From NCED01 sp035493955 (GTDB lineage Bacteria > Pseudomonadota > Alphaproteobacteria > Caulobacterales > Caulobacteraceae), in assembly GCA_035493955.1 (NCBI GenBank), contig DATJHI010000041.1:159158-223157 (forward strand): 64,000 bases of DNA, read 5' to 3'. This document shows, piece by piece, positions 16,334 through 23,484 of the stretch. How positions within the stretch are numbered: position 1 is the first letter of the stretch; each line of letters opens with the position of its first letter. Both the position numbers and the translations under genes were made by a program. A model generated the notes under the pieces. That model did no database searches. It worked only from the letters and a program-made list of their open reading frames with translations, and had not been told where the DNA came from.

Positions 16334-17260
16334 ATGGACAAGGAACGCGAACTCCCCGACGCGGAAGCCGGCTGGGCCACCGCCCACACCCTGGCCGAAG
16401 CCCTGCCCTATATCCAGATCTACGACCGCGAGACGGTGGTGATCAAATACGGCGGCCACGCCATGGGCGAGGAGGCCGTGGCGCAGAAATTCGCCGCCGA
16501 CGCGGTGCTGCTGAAACTGATCGGGGTGCACCCGGTGGTGGTCCACGGCGGCGGCCCGCAGATCAGCCGCATGCTGGAGAAGGCCGGGGTCAAGTCGACC
16601 TTCATCGACGGCCTGAGGGTCACCGACGCGGCCACCATGGAAGTGGCCGAGATGGTCCTGTCCGGCCAGATCAACAAGGAGATCGTCCACTGGATCAACC
16701 GCGCCGGGGCCGAGGCCGACGTGCGCGGGGTGGGCCTCTCCGGCAAGGACGCCCGGCTGATCACGGTCGAGCAGGTCCGCCGCCAGCGCAAGAACCCACG
16801 CACCGGCGAGCTGGAGTGGATCGACTTCGGCTTCGTCGGCGAGCCCCGCAAGGTCGACCCGAAGATCATCGAGGACCTGATCGGCTCCCCCGACGACTAC
16901 ATCCCGGTGGTGGCGCCGATCGGGGTGTCGGAGGCGGGCGAGACCTACAACATCAACGCCGACACCGTCGCCGGCGCCCTGGCCGGGGCGCTGAGCGCCA
17001 AGCGCATGCTGCTGCTCACCGACGTGCAGGGGGTGCTGGACGCCGACGGCGCGCTGATCCGCCAGATGACCGTGGCCGAGGCGCGCAAGGCCATCGCCGA
17101 CGGGGTGGCCAAGGGCGGCATGATCCCCAAGCTGGAGACCGCCATCGAGGCGGTCGAGGCCGGGGTCGAGGCGGTGGTGATCATGGACGGCCGTCGTCCC
17201 CACGCCATGCTGGTCGAGCTGTTCACCGAGCATGGGGCGGGAACGCTGATCAGCCCGTGA
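16334..17260 (+). CDS. argB: Acetylglutamate kinase
   Basis: A 308-residue amino-acid kinase that phosphorylates N-acetyl-L-glutamate, the second step of arginine synthesis. Features seen: the lysine and glycine-rich start VIKYGGHAMG, the substrate loop VVVHGGGPQIS, NAD...NINADTVAGALAGAL and the C-terminal KGGMIPKLETAI. The end overlaps the GTG of the next gene by three bases, so argB, the HAD gene and dapD are translationally coupled. Confidence 0.97.
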   Translation: MDKERELPDAEAGWATAHTLAEALPYIQIYDRETVVIKYGGHAMGEEAVAQKFAADAVLLKLIGVHPVVVHGGGPQISRMLEKAGVKSTFIDGLRVTDAATMEVAEMVLSGQINKEIVHWINRAGAEADVRGVGLSGKDARLITVEQVRRQRKNPRTGELEWIDFGFVGEPRKVDPKIIEDLIGSPDDYIPVVAPIGVSEAGETYNINADTVAGALAGALSAKRMLLLTDVQGVLDADGALIRQMTVAEARKAIADGVAKGGMIPKLETAIEAVEAGVEAVVIMDGRRPHAMLVELFTEHGAGTLISP

Positions 17261-17933
17261 GGGCGGCGCCGGACCTGGCCCACGTCGACACCTGGCTGTT
17301 CGACCTGGACGACACCCTCTATCCGCCCGAGTGCGAGCTGATGGCCCTGGTGGACCGGCGGATGACCGCCTTCGTCCAGCGCCAGACCGGCCTGCCCTTC
17401 GACGAGGCCCGGGCTCTGCAGAAGCGCTACTTCCACGAACACGGCACCACCCTGGCCGGGCTGATGGCCTTCCACGGGGTCGAGCCGGCGGCCTTCATCG
17501 CCGAGGTGCAGGCGGTGTCGATGGACAACGTCCGGGCCGACCCCCGCCTGCGCGCCGCCCTGCAGCGCCTGCCCGGCCGGCGGCTGGTGTTCACCAACGC
17601 CGGCGGCGCCTATGCGGAGAAGGTGCTGGAGCGCCTGGGCGTCGCCGACCAGTTCGAGGACGTCTTCCACATCGAGGCGGCCGACTACATCCCCAAGCCC
17701 CAGGTGCGGACCTTCGAGCGGATGATGGCCCGCCACGGGGTCGCCGCCCGGACCAGCGCCTTCTTCGAGGACACCGAGCGCAACCTCGCCCCGGCCGCGG
17801 ACCTGGGCATGACCACGGTGCTGGTCGGGCCTCACGCCTTGACCTCGACCGCCCCTTTCGTCCACCACCGCGCCGAAGCCCTGGCCCCGTTCCTCGAGGC
17901 CGCCCAGATCGCCGACAAGACCCAGGACCCACG

Positions 17934-17937
<4 letters not shown>
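17257..17937 (+). CDS. HAD-family pyrimidine 5'-nucleotidase-like phosphatase
   Basis: A 226-residue HAD hydrolase. Motif I is FDLDDTLYP (catalytic Asp pair), motif II is VFTNAG, motif III is Lys in YIPKPQVRTFERM, and motif IV is FFEDTERNL. The DLDDTLYPPE start and the helical cap match the SDT1/pyrimidine 5'-nucleotidase subgroup. It starts with a GTG that overlaps the argB stop (GTGA). Its TGA overlaps the dapD ATG (ATGA). The position between argB and dapD is recurrent in alphaproteobacteria. Confidence 0.9.
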
Positions 17938-18758
<821 letters not shown>

Positions 18759-18760
18759 GC

Positions 18761-18781
18761 CCGCGCCTTACGCCGGCGCGG
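18761..18781 (+). terminator. GC hairpin after dapD
   Basis: CCGCGCC and GGCGCGG flank a 7-base loop directly after the dapD stop. There is no T-run. Termination is plausible but weakly supported. Confidence 0.35.
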
Positions 18782-18829
18782 TCGCCCTCCCTATCTAGGG
18801 TGACCGTCGGCCCGTGAAGGGAGACCCGC

Positions 18830-19420
18830 GTGAACCTGGACCCGCTGTTTACCGCCGGCTTCAACCTCGTCGACTGGAAGGCGGTCTGGGACTTCACGCG
18901 GAAGTCGGCGCCCATCGTCACCGCCCTGATCGCCCTGCTGATCTATCTGGAGGCCAAGCGGCTGCGGCAGATCGAGTGGCTGGCGAAGTCGATCACCAAC
19001 TGGCAGGACTTCAACAAGCTGCTGATGGACCAGGCGGTCGCGACCCGCTGGGCCGCCATCCGCGAGGGCCAGGTCGCCTGGTCGCAGATCGACCAGAGGG
19101 ACCGGCAGATCATCTACGCCTTCCTCAACGTGCTGGTGTTCGAGTTCAAGGCGGCGCGCACGGGGGTGCTCTCCCGGAGCTACGCCGACACCTCGGTGTC
19201 GGAGAACATCCTCTATTTCCACAGCCTGTGGCCGGACCTGTACGACCATCTGCTGCGAGACGGGTGGCCGACCGATTTTGTCCTGTTCGCGGACAAGGCC
19301 ATCGCCCGCGGCCGGCGCAGCAAAGCTGTCCGGCACACCGCCAAGCCGGTCGCCAAGCCCGCCGCCTCGGATCAGGCCGAGGCGGCCAAGCCTGAAAGGA
19401 CCCCGCCGCCGCATGCCTGA
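18830..19420 (+). CDS. Single-span membrane protein of unknown function
   Basis: A 196-residue protein starting with GTG preceded by AAGGGAGA. One membrane helix lies at about residues 28-42 (IVTALIALLIYLEAK). A mostly helical cytoplasmic part follows (LRQIEWLAKSITNWQDFNKLLMD). The C-terminal 40 residues are Ala/Lys/Pro-rich. I do not recognise a named family. The last 49 bases overlap, tail-to-tail, the extended end of the next gene. Confidence 0.6.
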   Translation: MNLDPLFTAGFNLVDWKAVWDFTRKSAPIVTALIALLIYLEAKRLRQIEWLAKSITNWQDFNKLLMDQAVATRWAAIREGQVAWSQIDQRDRQIIYAFLNVLVFEFKAARTGVLSRSYADTSVSENILYFHSLWPDLYDHLLRDGWPTDFVLFADKAIARGRRSKAVRHTAKPVAKPAASDQAEAAKPERTPPPHA

Positions 19421-20145
19421 AGCGCGTCCGGACGTCCCTGCCCTGTTGGTCTGACGCCGGAGGGGGGCTCTCGCGGCGAGGCCCCCCGCGGGGAGAAGGA
19501 CGCCGACGCTGCGGCCGGATCAGGAGGCGGTTCCGTTGCGGCGAGAGAGGCAGGTGTCGCGCTTCCCGACGCCAACCCCTCATCAGTCGGCTCCGCCGAC
19601 AGCTTCTCCCGCAAGGGGAGAAGCGGATCGGGGGGCGACAGCCCCAGCTCCCGGCAGATGCGGGCCACGGTCTCGGCGATCGGGCGCTCAAATAGGTCGG
19701 CGCAGTCGTCCTCGTCCCGCAGGCGCTCCCAGGCGTCGCCGGACAGCCGCTCGATCTCGTCCTCGTCGTCGTGTTGCGTTTCGATGGCCTGTTCGACGAG
19801 GCGATGGATGCGCCGCGTGCGCGCCTGGACCTGCGCCGACCGCGCCAGGGCGTCGGTCCGGTCGAGCGCCGCCAAGTCCTTGAGCAGCCGCGACTGCAGG
19901 GCGATGGTCATGCGGACGGCGCGGGCGACCCGCGCATAGGTCAGGGCCGGATCGGCCGCGGCCGGGGCCGCCTCGGCGATCTCCATCCCGATCTCGGCGA
20001 GGCGCGTCAGCATCGCGAGCTGCCGCTCGACCAGGGCGCGCGCCGGATCAACCGGAACCGGACCGGCCGGAACCGCATCGACGGCGGCGCTTGCGGGATC
20101 GACGTGCAACATGGAACGCAAAGTGAACGGAGGCTCGTCGAACAA
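19372..20145 (-). CDS. Hypothetical helical protein whose C-terminus runs through a repeat element
   Basis: A 257-residue frame. The first 170 residues look like a genuine soluble helical protein (RALVERQLAMLTRLAEIGMEI; QHDDEDEIERLSGDAWERLR) with no recognised domain. The last 80 residues come from a REP-like element: LPLREKLSAEPTDEG and ASFSPRGASPREPPSG are direct translations of hairpin arms seen elsewhere in the window. The original stop was probably lost or displaced when the element inserted. The frame now overlaps the end of the gene on the other strand. Confidence 0.6.
   Translation of the reverse strand: MFDEPPFTLRSMLHVDPASAAVDAVPAGPVPVDPARALVERQLAMLTRLAEIGMEIAEAAPAAADPALTYARVARAVRMTIALQSRLLKDLAALDRTDALARSAQVQARTRRIHRLVEQAIETQHDDEDEIERLSGDAWERLRDEDDCADLFERPIAETVARICRELGLSPPDPLLPLREKLSAEPTDEGLASGSATPASLAATEPPPDPAAASASFSPRGASPREPPSGVRPTGQGRPDALQACGGGVLSGLAASA
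19455..19630. repeat. REP-like mosaic element, copy 1
   Basis: About 175 bases. The right arm holds CCCCTCATCAGTCGGCTCC, GCCGACAGC and the hairpin CTTCTCCCGCAAGGGGAGAAG; the left arm is the GAGGCCCCCCGCGGGGAGAAGG variant. The same modules occur between rpsP and rimM. It lies inside the 3' part of the preceding hypothetical gene. Confidence 0.7.
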
Positions 20146-20160
20146 GTCAAGGCATGCTCC

Positions 20161-20183
20161 CCTTCTCCCCTTGCGGGAGAAGG
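20161..20183. repeat. REP-like hairpin, single arm
   Basis: CCTTCTCCCC-TTGCG-GGAGAAGG: 8-9 bp stem with a TTGC-type loop, the same hairpin as in the other copies. It lies between two minus-strand genes and could act as a terminator or mRNA-stabilising hairpin. Confidence 0.65.
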
Positions 20184-20235
20184 AGACCCCGCGCTAGCTT
20201 CGGCCGGGCGCTGCTGCGGGCGATACGAACGCCCC

Positions 20236-20820
20236 TTACCCCTCCTCGTCCGGCTCCCGCTCCAAATGCGGCCCTTCCGGGACGCCGGCCGCGCGGCCCG
20301 CGGGAATGAGGATGTCCCGGTTCACCGCGTCGCGCCGCACTTGAATCCTACCGGACGACGCCAATTCACAGATTATGTAACCGCCATCCCCAACGTACAT
20401 GGATCGGATGTCCGTCCAGGCTATCCGGCCCGATCCGAAAGGACCGCTGTGAACGATGCCGTCCTCCTCGACCGTGATGCTCCAACAAAGCCCCGCGAGT
20501 ATGGCGACGACCCCTCCAGGGACGACCACCGCCAGGTCGAAAATTCCTATTGCGAGGTCGTCGACCTTGGCCGGAACGTGGAAACTGTAGCCGATGGAAA
20601 AGACGATGAGCGCCGCGAACACCAAGGCCATCACCCCCAAGGCGATCGGTCGCGACGACATCCGGACGACGTTGGGCGGCGGCGGCTTGCGAAGCCGGTC
20701 GAAGATCGCCGCGAGGCCCCAGTAGACCCCGAAGAGCGCCGCTAACCCGGCCGCGACGCCGAGCCAGTCCAAGAGCCCAGGCGGGGGCGGCGGTCCTGTC
20801 AGCGTGTCCCGTGGCGGCAT
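20236..20820 (-). CDS. Three-span membrane protein with C-terminal PH-like domain
   Basis: A 194-residue protein. Hydrophobic segments are at about residues 18-40 (LGVAAGLAALFGVYWGLA), 59-80 (PIALGVMALVFAALIVF) and 93-112 (AIGIFDLAVVVPGGVVAI). The remaining part has the alternating pattern of a bacterial PH-like domain (ITVEEDGIVHSGPFG...RIAWTDIRSM). The fold is an inference. No function can be given. It lies 33 bases downstream of the DUF3617 gene on the same strand. Confidence 0.6.
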   Translation of the reverse strand: MPPRDTLTGPPPPPGLLDWLGVAAGLAALFGVYWGLAAIFDRLRKPPPPNVVRMSSRPIALGVMALVFAALIVFSIGYSFHVPAKVDDLAIGIFDLAVVVPGGVVAILAGLCWSITVEEDGIVHSGPFGSGRIAWTDIRSMYVGDGGYIICELASSGRIQVRRDAVNRDILIPAGRAAGVPEGPHLEREPDEEG

Positions 20821-20853
20821 GGTCGGCAGTCCCCCTTTCGGGCCCCAGCGCCC

Positions 20854-21363
20854 CTACCCCCGCGGCTTGGCGCTGATGCGGCGGCCGTTCATCTCCATGT
20901 CGCCGGGCTTCATGTCGGCGGGGCAAGGGCCCAGCCACTTGGCGTCCATCACCATGTGGCTCTCGGCCAGTTGCGGCATGGGGGCGGGGGTCATGCGGGT
21001 AACCGATTCCATGTGGTAGCCCGTGCGGAAGTCCCCCCGCACCGTGCCGGAGGTGGCCATGGTCATGTCCTTCATGGTGCAGGTGGACGAATAGCTCCAC
21101 CCGCCCCCCGGCGCGGGCAGGGGGACGCCGGCCTTGCAGTCGACCCCGCCCGGCGCGTTGGGCCCGGAGTTGCGGAACATCGCCCCCGCCTTCTCCTGGC
21201 TGGCGTCGGTGCATTGGCGGGTGGTCATGGTGGTCTTCACCGGCGCCGACATCTGTATGGTCATCTCCCACAGCCCGTCCCTGCGCATGGGCGGCTGAGC
21301 CAGGGCGGCGGCGGGGATCAGGACGGCGAGGGACGCGAGGGCGAGCGGAGACGGGACACGCAT
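20854..21363 (-). CDS. DUF3617 family exported protein
   Basis: A 169-residue protein with signal peptide MRVPSPLALASLAVLIPAAALAQ. The mature start DGLWEMTIQM and the later Cys in TRQCTD, VDCKAG, STCTMK and GPCPAD match the DUF3617 pattern seen widely in Caulobacterales and Sphingomonadales. The four Cys could form two disulfides. The function is unknown. Confidence 0.8.
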   Translation of the reverse strand: MRVPSPLALASLAVLIPAAALAQPPMRRDGLWEMTIQMSAPVKTTMTTRQCTDASQEKAGAMFRNSGPNAPGGVDCKAGVPLPAPGGGWSYSSTCTMKDMTMATSGTVRGDFRTGYHMESVTRMTPAPMPQLAESHMVMDAKWLGPCPADMKPGDMEMNGRRISAKPRG

Positions 21364-21414
21364 GGTTCGGGCTCCTTGAGGTGGCGGGGGGAGCCTAGCA
21401 CGGCTTGACGGTGC

Positions 21415-21587
21415 TCAAAGCGGCTCGGGGAAATTCCCGCGAGCGGCCAGGGCTTCCGATTCCTTTTCGTCGATCCAGGCCAGGATGTCGGCCCCACACG
21501 CATCCATAAATTGAGCAAGTTCTTCAGCTTCCGAAGGCGAGCATCCGGCGCTGGAGCGGGCGCGTGGTCGTTTTCGCTTTGGCTCAT
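21415..21587 (-). pseudogene. Possible small gene broken by a frameshift
   Basis: The ATG at 21587 opens MSQSENDHAPAPAPDA. In the neighbouring frame a protein-like segment SPSEAEELAQFMDACGADI continues as LAWIDEKESEALAARGNFPEPL to a TGA. Joining the two by a single-base shift near 21542 gives a plausible acidic protein of about 58 residues. Neither half is convincing alone: the second has no start codon before its internal Met. Confidence 0.3.
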
Positions 21588-21756
21588 GGCAGACAGCTTG
21601 GCGTCACGGCGGGCAGCTTGTTTTACCACGACCGACAGCCTGGAGCACGGGGCCAGGAGATCCCGTCCCCGTGTTCCCTGAAATCCGCAGCCTCGGTAAT
21701 ATGTATGGTGTCCCGGAAATCCGGAAACCCATGCGTAGCACGGGGCGCGGATTGGG

Positions 21757-22530
21757 CTAGGTCGGTCGTCTCAGCCGGTAGACGCCCCGGCCGACGAATT
21801 CGAGCAGGCCCTGGTCGCGCAGCACCTGGAGCTGCTGCCGGATTTTTGGCCGGACGTTGTTGTTGCCCGGATAGAGGCCGCTCAAGCGATCCTCGAAGGC
21901 ATAGACGTCCGACAGCTCGAACTCGGGCCGGTCGATGGCCTCCACGCACTTCAGCACCTCGATCAACCAGCCTCGTGCCGCAAGGCTCTGGTCGCGCAGG
22001 AAGAGCGTCGCGCTCCATTGTTCAAGCACCGCGTCCTTCGGCAGGGCGACGCCGCCCCGGACCACATAAATCTTGCCGACCTCGGGCACGTCCTTCAGCA
22101 GGATGTTGCAGCCCACCCAGCCGGCGCGCCGGGCGGTCTGCGCGAGGGGCTTTCGCTCCTCGATGATCTCCGGAACGAAGAAGTGCTTGGGCATGACGAA
22201 AAGGTCGGTCACCGACCGGGCGGCGAGATCGTAGTTCATCAGGACGAGGTTGGGATTATTGCTGGCGGCCAGCCGCGCGCACATCGTCCCGTAGGCGCCG
22301 TCGACCACTTTCGAGCCGAAGCGTCCCTTCTGGCTCTTGAGCTCGTATTCCTCGTCGCAGACCCGGCAGACGAAATCGGCCACCGGCCGATTGGCGGCGA
22401 ACCGTTCGAGCCGCGGCGCGCCGCAGTTGAGGCAGAACAACTGGAGCGCGACCCAACTTTCGGTCCAGACCCGCGCGTTCTGGGAGCCGCTGTCGAAGAC
22501 CGCCGCCGCCTCCTCGAAGCCGAGCTTCAT
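21757..22530 (-). CDS. dpnI: DpnI-type methyl-directed restriction endonuclease (Type IIM, Gm6ATC)
   Basis: A 257-residue protein that follows DpnI closely along its whole length. The PD-(D/E)xK active site is intact: Asp52 in NRPVADF, then Glu63-x-Lys65 in EYELKSQKG. A zinc site is formed by Cys33/Cys36 (CLNC) and Cys55/Cys58 (CRVC). The DpnI-like segments RKPLAQTARRAGWVGCNI and the C-terminal winged-helix KIRQQLQVLRDQGLLEF..GRGVYRL are present. DpnI cuts GATC only when the adenine is methylated. Caulobacterales methylate GANTC with CcrM rather than GATC, so this enzyme would attack incoming Dam-modified DNA. It is the last gene of a tight four-gene group, seven bases after the preceding stop. 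Confidence 0.92.
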   Translation of the reverse strand: MKLGFEEAAAVFDSGSQNARVWTESWVALQLFCLNCGAPRLERFAANRPVADFVCRVCDEEYELKSQKGRFGSKVVDGAYGTMCARLAASNNPNLVLMNYDLAARSVTDLFVMPKHFFVPEIIEERKPLAQTARRAGWVGCNILLKDVPEVGKIYVVRGGVALPKDAVLEQWSATLFLRDQSLAARGWLIEVLKCVEAIDRPEFELSDVYAFEDRLSGLYPGNNNVRPKIRQQLQVLRDQGLLEFVGRGVYRLRRPT

Positions 22531-22537
22531 CCGGCAG

Positions 22538-22759
22538 TCAGGCGAGCTTGCCGCATTCGGTTCCCTCGATCTCGGCGCCCTCTTCGTCGAGAGTCACGAA
22601 CAGGCAGGCGTCAAACTCGCTCACGTCGCGCCTGACCCAACTCTGTTCTTCGAACTGCTCGTTCGCGATCCAGGCGGCGTCTTCCGCCGTATCGGCGTCG
22701 ACCCTGGCCGTGTAGTCGACATATGCGTCGCGGCGACAGAGCACGGTGAATCTCGGCAT
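22538..22759 (-). CDS. Small acidic protein of the dpnI cassette, unknown function
   Basis: A 73-residue protein starting MPRFTVLCRRDAYVDYTARV, with GAGAGG six bases upstream. About 18 of 73 residues are Asp/Glu against about 7 basic ones, so it is strongly acidic. A beta-strand, then a helix rich in Ala/Asp/Glu (DADTAEDAAWIANEQFEEQ), then another strand are suggested. I do not recognise a family. Its place between vapC and dpnI, with gaps of 14 and 7 bases, implies co-expression. A DNA-mimic or antitoxin-like role would be speculation. Confidence 0.7.
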   Translation of the reverse strand: MPRFTVLCRRDAYVDYTARVDADTAEDAAWIANEQFEEQSWVRRDVSEFDACLFVTLDEEGAEIEGTECGKLA

Positions 22760-22773
22760 TTCACACCTCTCAG

Positions 22774-23178
22774 TCAAAGGAGCCGGATGGCCTGGCTATA
22801 GGCGCCGTCGCTTTCGACGACCCTGACGAAGCGTTCGTCGGCGGTCACCATGACCGCGCGTTCGGCGATGGCGACAGCCAAATAGAGGCAGTCGTAAGCC
22901 CCGTGACCCAGACGAACGCCAAGCGCATGGGCGTCCTGGATAAACGGTCCGGACGGCAGAAAGCGGATCGGGCCGTCGTGCAACTCCCGCAAGGCGTTCC
23001 GCGCCGTATCCGGCAGGATCAGACCGCGCCGAACCTGGATCGCCAGGACATTGGCGCATTCCAGCAGCAGGAAATCGGGCGCGACGAGCGGCTGATCGGC
23101 CAAGGCCCGAGCGCGATCGGAGCCTACTTCCTCGAAAATCCATTTCAAAGCGACCGAAGCGTCCGGAACCAGGGCCAT
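22774..23178 (-). CDS. vapC: PIN-domain ribonuclease toxin (VapC/FitB type)
   Basis: A 134-residue PIN-domain protein. The four acidic metal-binding residues are in place: Asp6 (VPDASV), Glu40 (LLLECANVL), Asp96 (AYDCLYLAVA) and Asp114 (TADERF). VapC toxins cleave specific tRNA or rRNA when freed from the antitoxin. It starts nine bases after the stop of the ribbon-helix-helix antitoxin gene, the usual order for vapBC. Confidence 0.9.
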   Translation of the reverse strand: MALVPDASVALKWIFEEVGSDRARALADQPLVAPDFLLLECANVLAIQVRRGLILPDTARNALRELHDGPIRFLPSGPFIQDAHALGVRLGHGAYDCLYLAVAIAERAVMVTADERFVRVVESDGAYSQAIRLL

Positions 23179-23187
23179 CGCGGATGC

Positions 23188-23430
23188 TCAGCGGTGGTCG
23201 TCGCGAGCGCGGTCCGCCCGAAGCAACTCCAGGCTCGAGGGCCCGGGCAGAGGACCTATCTCCGCGCGCAGAGCATCCAGCCGGGCGAGCCAGGCCCTGG
23301 TATCGACGCCGACATTCTGGGCCAGGGCGCGGCGCGCTTCCTCCTCCATCGAGGTGCCGTTGCGGCCGGCCCGCGCCTTCAGCGCCGCGAGGACGGCGTC
23401 ATCGAGATTGCGGATGACGATCTGGCCCAT
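23188..23430 (-). CDS. vapB: FitA/VapB-type ribbon-helix-helix antitoxin
   Basis: An 80-residue protein. The N-terminal 45 residues, starting MGQIVIRNLDDAVLAALKAR, are a FitA-like Arc fold (beta-strand, two helices, with RNGTSMEEEARRALA). The C-terminal part would wrap the PIN toxin. The Met at this position was chosen because the strand begins directly after it; an upstream in-frame start would add a Cys-rich extension without precedent. It probably represses the whole cassette by binding its promoter. Confidence 0.88.
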   Translation of the reverse strand: MGQIVIRNLDDAVLAALKARAGRNGTSMEEEARRALAQNVGVDTRAWLARLDALRAEIGPLPGPSSLELLRADRARDDHR

Positions 23431-23484
23431 GCGGGAAGAAAATAGCAGAGAGGCGATATCAATGCAATCGCACCACTCCAATCC

